In this document: in pieces, positions 9,801 through 19,056 of the stretch
Layout of the letters: the number at the start of each line of letters is the position of its first letter
Numbering within the stretch: position 1 is the stretch's first letter
NCBI RefSeq assembly: GCF_019654915.1
Contig: NZ_BPET01000004.1
Span: 62,001-126,000, forward strand
Reading direction: 5' to 3'
Source: Shewanella sp. MBTL60-007
GTDB taxonomy: Bacteria; Pseudomonadota; Gammaproteobacteria; Enterobacterales; Shewanellaceae
Length of the DNA stretch: 64,000 nucleotides
The notes under the pieces: generated by a model
What the model saw: only the letters and a program-made list of their open reading frames with translations
Database searches by the model: none
What the model was told of the DNA's origin: nothing
Translations under genes and position numbers: made by a program

Positions 9801-9985
9801 TCCACGCACTAAAAGGTAGTAGCGCTAATATGGGGCTGGGGAGCTTGTCTACTCGCTGTAAAGAGCTAGAAAAGTCAGGGCTGAGTCAAAGTGAATATCA
9901 AGCTTCTGAACATGAATCGCTAGAGGCGCTGTGGCAGAGGTCATTAGTAGCCTTACAATCATGGATAGCGCAGCAACAAGCATAA
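6878..9985 (+). CDS. torS: Hybrid sensor kinase TorS
   Basis: 1035 residues, GTG start. In order: membrane segment about 26-50; periplasmic helical sensor region to about 375; second membrane segment about 378-400; HAMP; coiled coil; HisKA with His526 in MSHEIRTPLNG; HATPase with DTGVGI and GTGLGLAISKQL; receiver with Asp814 in IMLDIQLGDG; Hpt with His976 in HALKGSSANMG. This is the full three-step phosphorelay of TorS, ending on TorR. It senses TMAO through TorT, encoded divergently just upstream. Length is slightly above the E. coli protein (about 900), mainly in the linker between receiver and Hpt, which is acidic and low in complexity. Confidence 0.93.
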   Translation: MSVLFLPKPPSPKLSLSRKSLIGRLMLAFGLLALLLLLLVSLGSVSLRWVQQADKYLYNSALPASEAASQLALSSSALAENAGQLGQTQDEAQRQFVGRKLSIESATMLSAIKVLKALEVNFDLSLEQSASEIIGDTSELGELVGQRIQVAYSLKKQGLELVNAANKSTELLLAELAIVDSGILSKLSLAYPDAVGAEKTSQLLDTLIEQDLDTQERLNRALKIVHNIALMGQMFQSPELEPGGYPLLGDIGSQVTQVGAPTIAARPKLESAEVESGITHLDKSIGHSQTRYLASLTSLTHIIRDPDRANTLAKQFAILQTLPSSLTLQKEYAQYHRAQELQLQTITDKLDVLNKVVANAMQLQRIEADNARKNYLKQLSWAKVGLWTTGLLMFLLIFIVVYKVIYRGIALKLDAATKALAQLSLGNTAVTIDTQGDDELAAMASAIKAFRQKTDHNQKLQAELRETAAELFEHKQALEAKVEERTLELAEANIQLDREAKGHALARDMAEQANQAKSLFLATMSHEIRTPLNGLLGTLTLLGHAKLPPAQQQLLALSQYSGTLLQTVLNDILDFSRLEQRKLANEPRAIDINELLEQVVAIMLAGAGLAGLTLRAHHSDLPKWIYIDGPKLRQVLLNLLGNAIKFTPQGRVDLIAEVEDGLLQFKVRDTGVGIDSKAMKKLFKAYGNDPSKGRDRGTGLGLAISKQLVQLMNSDSDIDNPGVWVTSEVGKGSCFGFSLPLVVCDRPDFELQQQVVHTQSKNLLVIEDNKINAMVAQGFLAHLGHTSMLAKSCEAARKAYTVQSAKGFDAIMLDIQLGDGSGIELLAELQEVNRQAEHQIEIAAFTAQLQADDMENYQAKGFDLILMKPLDMQALSSWLGSAAPLSGNDTHAETALSDKLTLSEETVKDEVLKEKSDTLTSNDADTDLLDEAQLTQDLTYLGLDTVIELATIYQQTSQVHFEGLLKPDADVKHILHALKGSSANMGLGSLSTRCKELEKSGLSQSEYQASEHESLEALWQRSLVALQSWIAQQQA

Positions 9986-10016
9986 TCACTGAAGTACGTG
10001 AGCAAGCACAGAGATA

Positions 10017-10053
10017 AAAAAGGGTGATGAACTTAAGTTCATCACCCTTTTTT
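10017..10053. terminator. Bidirectional terminator between torS and torD
   Basis: A perfect 28-bp palindrome (10021-10048, half AGGGTGATGAACTT) flanked by A5 on the left and T6 on the right, so it can end both torS and the opposing torECAD transcript. Confidence 0.92.
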
Positions 10054-10083
10054 GAATACTTGTTTCAAAGTATCGATTAGCGC

Positions 10084-10749
10084 TTAGCTAAGCTCTGATT
10101 CAAGCCACTCGGCATCAGACTTAACCCAAGAGTGGGTTAATCTCGCCAAGGCCTGATAAAAGTTACCAGTATCAACTTCGGTGACCTTAGCCACAAAGTT
10201 GTTTAACCAGTTGGCTAGATTCGCTTGAATAAAGCTCAATTGTTCGGCTTCATCACTATGGGTACAAAGGTGAGCCACGTAGGCTAATATCACCGCTAGA
10301 TGATCGGCTGGCTCAGGAAACTCACTTTGTACCTGCAGCTGACTCTGCTTTAAAAACTGAGTCATCTGCTGATGCTGTTCACCAAAGAGCAGTGGCTCAT
10401 CACCTTTTTTCGCAGGCTTGTCACTTAAGTACAGGCTTGCGTATGGTGATGCGCTGTATTTAGTGCCGACTAAGAACAGACCGCAATAATCAGCGGCAAG
10501 CTCTAACAAGGCTTTATCAGTGTTGAGCTTTGCAAGCTCAGCGACTAATACATCCACGTCAGCTTTAAATTCAGCCTCGCTACCCAGTTGCGCCCAAAAC
10601 TGTTTGGCTTGATCACTGGTTAAATCATGTAGCGTTTTATGATCAATTTCTTTGGCAAACAGTGACGAAAGTAATTGATAAATCGTACTTCTAACCTGAT
10701 CTACTGGGTTAACTTCAACTGTCTCTGTGTTCACAGCATCTTTTATCAT
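10084..10749 (-). CDS. torD: TorA-specific chaperone TorD
   Basis: 221 residues, all-helical TorD/DmsD family. The marker region is [23 protein letters not shown], followed by the [17 protein letters not shown] segment (EPxDH motif). The start codon overlaps the torA stop by 4 bases, which implies coupled translation. It is cytoplasmic, binds TorA and its signal peptide, and helps molybdenum cofactor insertion before Tat export. Confidence 0.93.
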   Translation of the reverse strand: MIKDAVNTETVEVNPVDQVRSTIYQLLSSLFAKEIDHKTLHDLTSDQAKQFWAQLGSEAEFKADVDVLVAELAKLNTDKALLELAADYCGLFLVGTKYSASPYASLYLSDKPAKKGDEPLLFGEQHQQMTQFLKQSQLQVQSEFPEPADHLAVILAYVAHLCTHSDEAEQLSFIQANLANWLNNFVAKVTEVDTGNFYQALARLTHSWVKSDAEWLESELS

Positions 10750-13238
10750 AATGCAATCTCAACCGGGCCGCTAAATGAACTTACTGCAGGTACTTTACCT
10801 TTATACTTTTCGTAGTCAACAAGGCAGGTATAGGCAGAACAAGCTTGTGCTAGCTTAGAAGTACCAATATCTAATGTTAGGGTGTTTGGATCACCGTAAC
10901 TACAGATTGCACCAATTTCTGCGCCGCCTTCTTTGCTACCGTCTTTACCAACAGGGCCATACCAAGCGCCCTCTTGAATACGGATAATCCCTTTAGGGAA
11001 TTTATCCGATACCACTGCACCAGCAAGCAACTGTCCACGGTCGTTAAACACACGTACCACATCACCTGATTTAATGCCGCGTTGCTTGGCATCTTCAGGG
11101 TTTAGGTATACTGGCTCACGTCCGTTTACTGTGTAAGTTTCACGGAATTCTTCTGATTCACACATTTGTGAATGCAGACGCTTGTCTGGGTGGCAAGACT
11201 GCATCCAAATTGGGTGCTTGTCAGAACCTGGACCACCATGGCTACGTTCTGCTTTTTCCATCCATGTTGGGTGGCCTGGGCAGTCGTCATATTCGTAGTG
11301 GGCGATTTTACGGCTGAAGATCTCAATCAAGCCAGAAGGCGTACCCAATGGATTGATCTCTGGATCATCTCTAAATGCCGCGTGACGCACCCAAGGCTCA
11401 CCTTCACCAAAGTAAACATAACCCTCTTTCCAGAACTCCTCGAACGATGGCATCTCGAACTTACCTGCGTTAGCCGCTTTACAATCGTTGTAAAGCTTCT
11501 CTAGCCATTCACGTTCATTCATACCACGAGTGTACTCTTTCTCTTTGCCAAGCAGTGCGGCGAAGCGAGTGAAGATCTCAAAATCTGACAAGCTTTCATA
11601 TAGTGGCTCAACCATCTTCTGCATGGCTAACAAACCACGGTTAGCATATGCGCCGTAGATGTCGATGTCGTTACGCTCGAACGTCGTACATGCAGGTAAT
11701 ACGATGTCAGAGAAACGACAGGTCGCCGTCCAGTTCATATCAATCGACACGATGCACTCAAGCTTATGGAACGCTTTTTTCATGCGGTTACGGTCTTGGT
11801 GATGGTTCCATGGGTTGTTGCCCGAGAACACCATCATCTTAATGTCTGGATAGGTGACTTTAGTACCGTTTGAGTCAATGGTTTTACCTGGCTCGAGGAT
11901 TGAGTCAATCCAGCGCGCAACAGGGATAGTGTTGCTTGCACCTTTAAAGTCGTTGCTATCAAAAATTGGCTTTTGGCCTTCGTCAAGGTTACGTGGGAAT
12001 GCACCTGGCGCTGCAGCACCTGAAGACGGTACACCAATACTTGAGTAGTGGTGACCATAGCTAATACCGCCGCCTGGTAAGCCAATTTGGCCAATCATGG
12101 TTGCCAGCACTGCTGCCATCCAATAAGGCTGCTCACCATGTTGCTGACGCTGAATACACCAGCCCATCAACATCTGGGTGCGGTCTTTTGTCATTACCTT
12201 AGCAAGGTCGCGGATGATCTCAGGAGAAACGCCGGTGATCTCTGCTGCCCATTCAGGTGTTTTCTCAACACCGTCAGTTTGGCCTTTAATGTAAGGTAAG
12301 AACTTGTCGAAACCTAAGCTATAACCTTCGATAAACTTAGTATCATGAAGGTTCTTGTCTACCATTTCGTGAGCAATACCTAGCATTAACGCTACGTCGG
12401 TTTGCGGATTAATGTAAAGTTGCTCACAACCTAGGTATTGCTGTGTTTTCGTGACGACAGGATCGATGCTGATCACACGAATTTCGCCTTTCGCTACTTT
12501 CTCTTTTAATTGAGCAAGGTAAGCGTAAGACTCATGTGTTTCTGCGTTCCAGCCGACTTGTAGGTTCTTGTATGGATCATTTGACCATAAAATAATGGTT
12601 TTAGAATGTTCCAGAATTAACGACCAAGAGGTACCTTGAGCGTAAACTTCGGTAGAACCTAAGATGTAGGGCAAAATGGTTTGCCCTGCACCTGTAGAAT
12701 AGTCACCGACTTTCTTAACGAAATTACCGTGCATACCTACTGCGCGTTGCATGTGGCTGGTACTAGAGTGCAACTGACCCGTTGCACGCCAACCTGTTTG
12801 CCCTGCGTGTAGTCCAGATGGACCATACTTAGTTTGCACTTCATCGAGTGAATCTTTAAATAGGCGTAGTGCCTTGTCCCAAGTGACACGTACAAAGCGG
12901 AAATCACCTCGTTGTGTTGTATCGCTTTGGTGACCTTTTAATAAAAAGTCTAAGCGAACCATTGGGTAGCGAACACGTGATGGGTTGTAAACTAAGCCCT
13001 TAATACCGTTAATCATATCCGTTGGATACATATCAGTATCGAAAGGCTTAACTTCCGATATCACGCCGTTTTTACGCTTCATCTTGAACGCACCGAAGTG
13101 CGAACCCGTTGTAAGCCAGCCGTCTGACGCATCAGCTCCTGATGCCGCTAAAGCGTTTAGTGGCGCAAGTACCGATGATCCGCTAAGTACGACATAAGAT
13201 GTTCCTACTAAGCCTTTTAGAAAGTCTCTTCTGTTCAT
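10746..13238 (-). CDS. torA: Trimethylamine-N-oxide reductase TorA (molybdopterin enzyme)
   Basis: 830 residues, the family's usual length. It begins [20 protein letters not shown], a Tat signal with twin Arg, followed by Ala-rich cleavage region, so it is exported folded to the periplasm. The body shows DMSO-reductase family blocks: [68 protein letters not shown] and the C-terminal molydopterin-dinucleotide region with [27 protein letters not shown]. It reduces TMAO to trimethylamine with electrons from TorC. Third gene of torECAD. Confidence 0.95.
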   Translation of the reverse strand: MNRRDFLKGLVGTSYVVLSGSSVLAPLNALAASGADASDGWLTTGSHFGAFKMKRKNGVISEVKPFDTDMYPTDMINGIKGLVYNPSRVRYPMVRLDFLLKGHQSDTTQRGDFRFVRVTWDKALRLFKDSLDEVQTKYGPSGLHAGQTGWRATGQLHSSTSHMQRAVGMHGNFVKKVGDYSTGAGQTILPYILGSTEVYAQGTSWSLILEHSKTIILWSNDPYKNLQVGWNAETHESYAYLAQLKEKVAKGEIRVISIDPVVTKTQQYLGCEQLYINPQTDVALMLGIAHEMVDKNLHDTKFIEGYSLGFDKFLPYIKGQTDGVEKTPEWAAEITGVSPEIIRDLAKVMTKDRTQMLMGWCIQRQQHGEQPYWMAAVLATMIGQIGLPGGGISYGHHYSSIGVPSSGAAAPGAFPRNLDEGQKPIFDSNDFKGASNTIPVARWIDSILEPGKTIDSNGTKVTYPDIKMMVFSGNNPWNHHQDRNRMKKAFHKLECIVSIDMNWTATCRFSDIVLPACTTFERNDIDIYGAYANRGLLAMQKMVEPLYESLSDFEIFTRFAALLGKEKEYTRGMNEREWLEKLYNDCKAANAGKFEMPSFEEFWKEGYVYFGEGEPWVRHAAFRDDPEINPLGTPSGLIEIFSRKIAHYEYDDCPGHPTWMEKAERSHGGPGSDKHPIWMQSCHPDKRLHSQMCESEEFRETYTVNGREPVYLNPEDAKQRGIKSGDVVRVFNDRGQLLAGAVVSDKFPKGIIRIQEGAWYGPVGKDGSKEGGAEIGAICSYGDPNTLTLDIGTSKLAQACSAYTCLVDYEKYKGKVPAVSSFSGPVEIAL

Positions 13239-13252
13239 TACATTACGTCCTA

Positions 13253-14431
13253 TTAGTGAGCTGACTTATCAAAAGTTGAAGAATGCTCTTGTAAATACTT
13301 TTGTACCAAAGCCTGTGTATCTTGATCCATGTTGACGAATGCGATCATGCCTTGGAACATACCTGGCCATGTGTTGGCATCAAAATGCGCTTCAGCTGGC
13401 TGAGTGTGACATACGCTACATGCTGTGCTGTATGTGCTACGAGCGTAATCCCATAGTGGTTGCAGATCAGTTAGCAAGTAGTCGGTATCAGTCCAGATAT
13501 CAGCTTCAACACGCTGCCATTTAAGGCCGGTCATTGGATCTTCTTTCTCTTCGAATGTCTTAATTACACCCTCTTCTAGCGCAGCATCTTTAGTTAACTG
13601 AGCCGATAGAATGTTTAAGCCAAAGTCGTAGTAGATCACGCGGCCTGCACCGATTTTCTTTCTCCAACCATCAATACCGATTTTGGCTCGGTTACCTTTT
13701 ACTTCTAAGATTTTTACCTTAGTTGCAATGTTTAATGTGCCGGCTTCAACATCAGTTTTATCATTGAAGAATAATGGTTTAGTCAATGCGGTAAAGTAAG
13801 TTTGCCCCACTTGAACACCACTTACACCGCGACCCACTTCGGCAATCAACTCTGGCGCACGAGCGGTACCCATTTCTGGTAGTTTGTGTGCAATACCTTT
13901 GTGGCAATCAACACAGCTTTGATCTAGTTCAGCAGCGCGCTTCATTTGTTTAACTGCAAGCTTAGACATGCTGTCCCACTTCATAGAGTCGTACTGGTGA
14001 CAGTTTTTACAGGCGGCAGACTTATCACGGTCAAAACGTTTCCACTCACGGCTTGCCATTTCAAGACGCTTAGCTTCAAACTTCTCTGGAGTATTGACGG
14101 TATTAAACAACCAACCGTATACGTCGTGAGAAGCTTCTAACTTACGGGCAATCTTACGGCCATAGTCATGTGGTACGTGACAGTCTGGACAGGTTGCACG
14201 AACGCCTGAATGGTTTGAAAAGTGAACAGTCTGTTGTAGCTCTTGGTAAGGCTTGCTTTCCATGCTGTGACAGCTGATACAGAACGCTTCTGTGTTTGTC
14301 GCTTCCAGCGCGGTGTTAAACCCGCCCCAGAAGATAATACCCATTAGAAAGGCAGAAATACCGATACTTCCTAAGGTTAGGTATTTTGCAGGTTTAGTCA
14401 GTGTGCGCCAGATGTTAAGTAACCATCTCAT
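13253..14431 (-). CDS. torC: Pentahaem c-type cytochrome TorC (NapC/NirT type)
   Basis: 392 residues with one N-terminal membrane anchor (about 15-38) and five CXXCH haem sites: CISCH, CPDCH, CKNCH, CVDCH in the NapC/NirT half, and CSVCH in the C-terminal domain, which is the TorC arrangement. It takes electrons from menaquinol and passes them to TorA. It is 14 bases upstream of torA and 40 bases downstream of torE on the same strand. Confidence 0.94.
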   Translation of the reverse strand: MRWLLNIWRTLTKPAKYLTLGSIGISAFLMGIIFWGGFNTALEATNTEAFCISCHSMESKPYQELQQTVHFSNHSGVRATCPDCHVPHDYGRKIARKLEASHDVYGWLFNTVNTPEKFEAKRLEMASREWKRFDRDKSAACKNCHQYDSMKWDSMSKLAVKQMKRAAELDQSCVDCHKGIAHKLPEMGTARAPELIAEVGRGVSGVQVGQTYFTALTKPLFFNDKTDVEAGTLNIATKVKILEVKGNRAKIGIDGWRKKIGAGRVIYYDFGLNILSAQLTKDAALEEGVIKTFEEKEDPMTGLKWQRVEADIWTDTDYLLTDLQPLWDYARSTYSTACSVCHTQPAEAHFDANTWPGMFQGMIAFVNMDQDTQALVQKYLQEHSSTFDKSAH

Positions 14432-14471
14432 AACGGCATCCTCGTAATAAAATTAAAGTGAGTTATTGAAA

Positions 14472-14642
14472 TTAGTGAGACGCAACGCCACTAAATGTAA
14501 GAGAAATCCAGATGATCAAGCCGTATACGCTAACAAACGTGGCGGCTAATGCTGGAAATAGAATGAAGATGATAAAGCCCAGTGCCTTTAATTCATCTTT
14601 CTTGCTGCTAACCTGTTCTTTTGGGGGACATTGCTCAGTCAT
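14472..14642 (-). CDS. torE: TorE, small membrane protein of the TMAO operon
   Basis: A 56-residue protein: a charged N-terminus (MTEQCPPKEQVSSKKDELKAL), then one hydrophobic helix of about 30 residues (GFIIFILFPALAATFVSVYGLI) and a short tail GVASH. It lies 40 bases upstream of torC on the same strand and downstream of the TorR-like boxes, so it heads the operon as torE does in Shewanella (torECAD). It resembles NapE-type small proteins. Its biochemical role is not known. Confidence 0.88.
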   Translation of the reverse strand: MTEQCPPKEQVSSKKDELKALGFIIFILFPALAATFVSVYGLIIWISLTFSGVASH

Positions 14643-14718
14643 GACTGTGTGCTCCGGCTAATCCATATTTTTTGATAGGCTAAGTATAGATAGAGAATGT
14701 GAATAGTGATGGGGGGAT

Positions 14719-14759
14719 CAATGAATAAGATAAGACAAGTTATGACAAATTATGAATAG
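14719..14759 (-). promoter_or_regulatory. Tandem TorR-box-like decamers upstream of torECAD
   Basis: Read on the - strand, four consecutive 10-base units: CTATTCATAA, TTTGTCATAA, CTTGTCTTAT, CTTATTCATT. They repeat in register with the DNA turn and resemble the E. coli tor box CTGTTCATAT; the first and last match best. They end about 80 bases before the torE start. Function as TorR operators is inference. Confidence 0.6.
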
Positions 14760-14923
14760 AATTCCCAACGCATTTCTCTAGTACTATATTTTAGTTTAGG
14801 GATAGCTAAACAATAGCTTATAAGTATGTACTAAACAATGGTCAATGAAAAAGAGGCGAGCACTAAAGGGGGGCGTTAGTGCTACATTAAAAGACGTTAT
14901 GAAGAGATGTGAAACATGATTTA

Positions 14924-15310
14924 TTAGCTGATGACGATGTAAGTTATAAAGCCAATCCAGCTGATAGTCAGTAGGCCCCAAGGTAAGTATGGACTGGCTG
15001 CGCGGTCTTCAATATTGCTGTGGTCTTGTTCGGCAATATTGGCTTCACGAGCCTTGGCTCTACTTTCTTGCTTACGGGCCTTATCTCGCTCCCGTGCCTT
15101 ACCTTTTTGAAGTTTTTTGTATTCGGCAATGCCTTTTTCAATTCCTTGAGCAATTAGTTTAGTTTGCTCCTTCGTTTGCCCTGGCTTTTGTGTTGATTTG
15201 GCCACTTGAAGTGCTTCTATTTTTGTTTCTTCTGAAATAGCCTTCTTTGCAGCCGAAGGTTTAGTGCCTGCTTGTTTATTAGCGGTTTTTTTCGTGTTGG
15301 TTGCTGCCAT
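14924..15310 (-). CDS. DUF2956 family protein
   Basis: 128 residues: a Lys/Ala/Gln-rich first 90 residues predicted helical (ISEETKIEALQVAKSTQKPGQTKEQT, then the strongly charged KLQKGKARERDKARKQESRAKAREA), then one C-terminal membrane helix (LPWGLLTISWIGFITYIVIS). That is the arrangement of DUF2956 proteins of Shewanella and Vibrio. A tail-anchored, highly basic cytoplasmic domain might touch nucleic acid or ribosomes, but this is a guess. Function unknown. Confidence 0.8.
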   Translation of the reverse strand: MAATNTKKTANKQAGTKPSAAKKAISEETKIEALQVAKSTQKPGQTKEQTKLIAQGIEKGIAEYKKLQKGKARERDKARKQESRAKAREANIAEQDHSNIEDRAASPYLPWGLLTISWIGFITYIVIS

Positions 15311-15396
15311 AAGTAGATGAATGCTTAGCTAAGAATAAGCGCACTATATCAGCTCTGTATCGAGATGTGCAGTGCGCTTTGAAGCTGCCGCCCTTG

Positions 15397-16806
15397 TTAA
15401 CTTGCTATCGCAGGGGGCGGTTGCTTGTAGGGATCGTCTTGAGTGAAAATTGGGTTTTTGGCTAGGTAATCAAATAATCCAGTTTGCATATTCACGTTCC
15501 AAAAACGCCCTGCTAGGGTCAGTGTTAGCTTGTGTTCACCTAGGCTTGCTAAGCCATTTTTTTGCCATTCAATAAACAACGGCGTTAAATGTGTGGTCAT
15601 CTTTTTAGTGAGTAATTTTAAATCGAGTGCCCCACTATCTAAGCCTCGCTTAAATATGGCATCTATTTTAGCCGATGGGTTAGGGCTCATTAACATGCCT
15701 GGCACTTGTATCGGTGCCGCAGGCATGGTTGTTGAGTTGTTTGTTGTTCGCTCATCATGAGCTTGGTACCACTTCTTTAGATCTCGTCCGTTCATACAGC
15801 CGTGGCCGTGAATGCTACCACCCGCACCAGCGCCAAAAGGTAAGATTTCAATACCACTTTTTGCCAAGCTATTATAAACACTGCGTTCACGACTATCTCG
15901 ACGCCAATGACAGCTTGATAAACGCTGCCAGTTTTGTGCCTCAAAGTGATTTGAACCAGAGGCATACATGTTGGCGCGCGTTTGGCTGTCGGCTTGAAAA
16001 TCGCTGATAGGTGTCCCGAGTATTTTGCCTTTTTCACGAGCATGTTCGATGCGTGTACCGCTTAGCCCGATTAGCTGATACAGATCCACTCCATGTACGC
16101 CGCTATCGATAACCGCCTGTAAGTCTTGTTGCCAAACATCCAAAGTTTGGCCGGGTAGACCAAAGATAAGATCGATGACAATACTGGCACTAGGGTGCTG
16201 GCTTAACTGTTGCAACCGATTGAGTAGAAAGTCTTTATCATCAAAGCGTCCAGCGGCTTGGCGTACTTGAGTATCAAAGCTCTGCACACCGAATGAAAAG
16301 CGGTTAAATCCGTTAGCTGTGGCATTATGCCATTTATCGTCGTCAAAGCCGTTGAGCCTGCCTTCTAATGTCACTTCGGCATTGTCTACTAACGGAAATC
16401 GGCTAATGGCTTCACCGAGCAGCTTCACTTCATCACTACTGATATCGGTGGGGGTGCCACCGCCCACATAGACGGTATTAAATGGACGGCTTTGAGCCAG
16501 TGGCGTGTCGGCAGCAATATGAAGCTGTTCGGTGAGATTTTTGATATAGCGACTGATCCGCTCTGGGTTAGTACCATTCTCAAAAAAGTTACAGAAAGTA
16601 CAACGTTTCCGGCAAAAAGGAATATGGATATATAGCGCACGCTCAGTGGCTTGACTTGGCAGCTGCCACCATTGTTGCCACTGCTGCGACTCAAGAAAGA
16701 CTGGACGGCTACCACTACGGCCTGCGTGGGGAGCACTTTTCACTTTAAAGGCATGTTGCAAGGGATCTGGGCTAGCAATGCCAGTCATGCTTGGCGTTAA
16801 AATCAT
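15397..16806 (-). CDS. hutW: Anaerobic haem-degrading radical SAM methyltransferase HutW (ChuW type)
   Basis: Radical SAM protein with the cluster motif CRKRCTFCNF, the preceding LYIHIPF, and VYVGGGTPTDIS, all as in HemN/ChuW proteins; the C-terminus carries the HutW-type LTLAGRFWNVNMQTGLFDYL. The known ChuW opens the haem ring without oxygen and releases iron. A longer frame runs to 16857, but that would translate the Fur box into an odd Ile run; ATG 16806 (or ATG 16788) is more likely. It is separated from hutX/hutZ by about 9 kb although these genes usually stand together. Confidence 0.9.
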   Translation of the reverse strand: MILTPSMTGIASPDPLQHAFKVKSAPHAGRSGSRPVFLESQQWQQWWQLPSQATERALYIHIPFCRKRCTFCNFFENGTNPERISRYIKNLTEQLHIAADTPLAQSRPFNTVYVGGGTPTDISSDEVKLLGEAISRFPLVDNAEVTLEGRLNGFDDDKWHNATANGFNRFSFGVQSFDTQVRQAAGRFDDKDFLLNRLQQLSQHPSASIVIDLIFGLPGQTLDVWQQDLQAVIDSGVHGVDLYQLIGLSGTRIEHAREKGKILGTPISDFQADSQTRANMYASGSNHFEAQNWQRLSSCHWRRDSRERSVYNSLAKSGIEILPFGAGAGGSIHGHGCMNGRDLKKWYQAHDERTTNNSTTMPAAPIQVPGMLMSPNPSAKIDAIFKRGLDSGALDLKLLTKKMTTHLTPLFIEWQKNGLASLGEHKLTLTLAGRFWNVNMQTGLFDYLAKNPIFTQDDPYKQPPPAIAS

Positions 16807-16836
16807 CGTCACTTTCAATCTCACAAGAAATATTGT

Positions 16837-16855
16837 GATAATGATAATTATTATC
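16837..16855 (-). promoter_or_regulatory. Fur box of hutW
   Basis: GATAATGATAATTATTATC matches the 19-bp Fur consensus at 18 of 19 positions. It lies 31-49 bases upstream of the preferred hutW start, so iron repression of hutW is expected. Confidence 0.88.
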
Positions 16856-16926
16856 AAATGCGCAAGTGGTGAGATGGATCAACTTATCTGGCTTTGCAAT
16901 GTAAATATTGCCAGTTATGGTGCGAT

Positions 16927-17460
16927 TTATCGCTGCCTAATAAAGCTATTTTGCACTAAGTAGTCGACCAAAGGCTCGGCTTTTACATGCTTAAACTTGA
17001 GTGGTGACGCCAGCTCACCAAACAGTGGTATACCGCCGCCGAGTAAGACTGGAATAGTGGTAATAATCATTTCATCGATTAAGTCTTGTTGTAAGAAGCC
17101 TTGAATGGTTTTGCCTCCATCAATATAGAGGTTGTTGTAACCTTGGGCATTGAGTTGTTTAACCACTTGCGGCAAGGGACCATTAACTAAAAACACCTTG
17201 TCTTCTAAGCCTGCTGGCACATCAGTTAACGTATTACTGAGCACAAATACCGGCTTATTATAGGGCCAGTCGATGCCAAAACTCAGTACAATTTCTAATG
17301 TATTACGCCCCATCACGAGCGCATCAATACGCGCCATAAAATCACCAAACCCAAGATCTGAACCCTCTGGGTTAGGAATATCGTGTAACCAATCAACTTG
17401 ATTGTTTTTGTCGGCAATGAAGCCATCAAGGCTGGTGGCAATATAAACAATATTAGGCAT
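16927..17460 (-). CDS. RibD C-terminal/dihydrofolate-reductase-like protein
   Basis: 177 residues with the RibD_C pattern: NIVYIATSLDGFIADKNNQVDWL, DALVMGRNTLEIVL, KPVFVLSNTL, NLYIDGGKTIQGFLQQDLIDEMIITTIPVLLGGGIPLF. This family uses NADPH on various small substrates, and members of this kind are annotated 'dihydrofolate reductase family protein' without a known substrate. ATG 17460 is chosen because GAGAAG lies 5 bases upstream; a GTG at 17466 is the alternative. It is divergent from a TetR regulator and shares its palindromic operator, so it is probably the regulator's target. Confidence 0.85.
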   Translation of the reverse strand: MPNIVYIATSLDGFIADKNNQVDWLHDIPNPEGSDLGFGDFMARIDALVMGRNTLEIVLSFGIDWPYNKPVFVLSNTLTDVPAGLEDKVFLVNGPLPQVVKQLNAQGYNNLYIDGGKTIQGFLQQDLIDEMIITTIPVLLGGGIPLFGELASPLKFKHVKAEPLVDYLVQNSFIRQR

Positions 17461-17542
17461 AGTCACTTCTCGCTTAAAGGTGGGCTAGTTTGCGAGTGAT
17501 AAGTTTAGTTAATGCCTCATGGCTTGTTAATCAAATCACTTG

Positions 17543-17589
17543 CCGTTAAAATAATTAAATCTACAGTGTAGAATTAATTATTTTAACGG
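17543..17589. promoter_or_regulatory. 47-bp nested palindrome, likely TetR operator
   Basis: Two 23-base arms around a central G (17566) pair at 22 of 23 positions. The core is the perfect 13-mer TCTACAGTGTAGA (17560-17572), typical of TetR-family sites; the outer arms are CCGTTAAAATAATTAA and its complement. It fills most of the 138-base gap between the divergent reductase and TetR genes and ends 9 bases before the TetR ATG. Confidence 0.8.
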
Positions 17590-17598
17590 GGCTCATTT

Positions 17599-18156
17599 AT
17601 GACTGTCAAGCCAAAGAAGCGCGGTAGGCCAGCGAGCCAGACTCGCCTATTAAGTAAAGAAGTGATCGTTGAACAAGCTAAAATCTTAATGTTAAACGAT
17701 GGCAAAACACCCAGTATTCGTAATCTTGCTAATACGCTATCTGTCGATCCAATGGCGATATATCATTATTTTAAAAATAAAGATGCTTTACTTGAAGCTA
17801 TAACCATCTCTTTAATGAGTGAAATTTGCCAACCTAAAGCAGAAGTTCGCTGGCAGGAGGCCCTTACAGAGCTAAGTTTGAGTTACTTAAACTTACTTAA
17901 GCAGTATTCAGGGTTATTGGAAACCTTGCTATCGATGCAGTCGAGTGGGCCTGCCGAGATCTTTATTAGTCGCTTTAAGTTGATCCTCAAACCTTTGGCT
18001 TTAGATGAAAGCGAGACCGATAATATCTTATGTTTGCTGGTGGACTATCTGCACGGTGTTGCGTTGGCGTACCGCTGTAATAATACGGAGCAAATATTAG
18101 ATGAAAAGGCAATAAAAGGCCCTTTATCTGTTATTTATAGAGCGCTGCAAAATTAG
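17599..18156 (+). CDS. TetR/AcrR family transcriptional regulator
   Basis: 185 residues. A basic N-terminal arm (KPKKRGRPASQTR) precedes the TetR helix-turn-helix: PSIRNLANTLSVDPMAIYHYFKNKDALLEAI. The C-terminal two thirds is helical and hydrophobic, as in ligand-binding TetR_C domains. The overlapping palindrome suggests it represses itself and the divergent reductase gene. The inducer is unknown. Both genes sit inside the haem locus, between hutW and hmuV. Confidence 0.88.
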   Translation: MTVKPKKRGRPASQTRLLSKEVIVEQAKILMLNDGKTPSIRNLANTLSVDPMAIYHYFKNKDALLEAITISLMSEICQPKAEVRWQEALTELSLSYLNLLKQYSGLLETLLSMQSSGPAEIFISRFKLILKPLALDESETDNILCLLVDYLHGVALAYRCNNTEQILDEKAIKGPLSVIYRALQN

Positions 18157-18175
18157 CTTGTAGGCTGAGAAGTAA

Positions 18176-18205
18176 AAGAGTGCTCTCGGAAAAATCAGCA
18201 CTCTT
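18176..18205 (-). terminator. Terminator after hmuV
   Basis: 9-bp stem AAGAGTGCT / AGCACTCTT with a 12-base loop; on the - strand the stem is followed by TTACTT. It lies between the convergent TetR and hmuV genes. Confidence 0.6.
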
Positions 18206-18253
18206 GGGGATATCATGTCATTTATAACTATTGCTGCTTAGAAGAACGGTTAC

Positions 18254-19051
18254 TTAGAACAATAGTGGTGTTTGTTTGCCCGGCTCCATCACCACAACCG
18301 GATCGTAATGCCACACTTGCCTAATAGTCTCTGGGGTTAAGGTTTCACAGGGCTCACCGTCACTGACAATAGATCCATTCTCCAACACTACTAGCCTGTC
18401 GGCATAGCGTGAAGCTTGGTTCAGATCGTGTAACACCACAATCACCGCATAGTTGTGTTCATGGGCTAGCATTTTGGCAAGTCCTAGCACTCTATGCTGC
18501 TGGGCTAAATCCAGCGCCGAGGTGGGTTCATCTAAAAGCAAGATTGGGGGGCGCTCTGACTGGGCAAGTTGGGTAAGTACGCGAGCTAATTGGACTCGCT
18601 GCTTTTCTCCGCCAGAGAGAGTGGGGTAACTGCGCAGCTTTAAGTGGGTTAATGCAACTTTATCAAGCTGTTTATCAACTAAAGCTTTGCCTTGTTGTTG
18701 GTTAATTGATAAGGGGTATAGTCCCATTTCCACCACTTCATGCACCTTAAAGGGAAAGGTGAGTGAGGCATGCTGGGGGAGTACCGCCAATGACTTGGCC
18801 AGCAGTTGTCGATCCCACTTGTTTAATGCTTCTTGGTAGATGTTGATCGTACCTGTGTCGGCCTCAACCTCCTGACACAGGCTCTTTAGCAAGGTCGACT
18901 TGCCCGCACCATTGGGGCCGAGTAGGGCGGTGACTTGGCCGGCGTGGATCTCAAGATTGATATCGGTCAGAACGGGCTTATTACCAATACGTACAGATAA
19001 GTGACTCACTTGAATCACGCTCTGCAAGCTTTCTTGTTTTAGGCTATTCAT
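18254..19051 (-). CDS. hmuV: Haem ABC transporter ATP-binding protein HmuV
   Basis: 265 residues with Walker [10 protein letters not shown], the Q-loop LPQHASL, signature [15 protein letters not shown], Walker [13 protein letters not shown] and the switch His in [15 protein letters not shown]. This is the HmuV/FecE type of import ATPase. It is 5 bases downstream of the permease gene. It powers haem entry from periplasm to cytoplasm. Confidence 0.92.
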   Translation of the reverse strand: MNSLKQESLQSVIQVSHLSVRIGNKPVLTDINLEIHAGQVTALLGPNGAGKSTLLKSLCQEVEADTGTINIYQEALNKWDRQLLAKSLAVLPQHASLTFPFKVHEVVEMGLYPLSINQQQGKALVDKQLDKVALTHLKLRSYPTLSGGEKQRVQLARVLTQLAQSERPPILLLDEPTSALDLAQQHRVLGLAKMLAHEHNYAVIVVLHDLNQASRYADRLVVLENGSIVSDGEPCETLTPETIRQVWHYDPVVVMEPGKQTPLLF

Positions 19052-19056
19052 TTAAC

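Noticed and set aside
12087..12299. Several 60-110 residue frames antisense to torA and torC
   Set aside because: They lie fully within strongly supported genes, lack ribosome sites and family features, and are shadows of codon usage.
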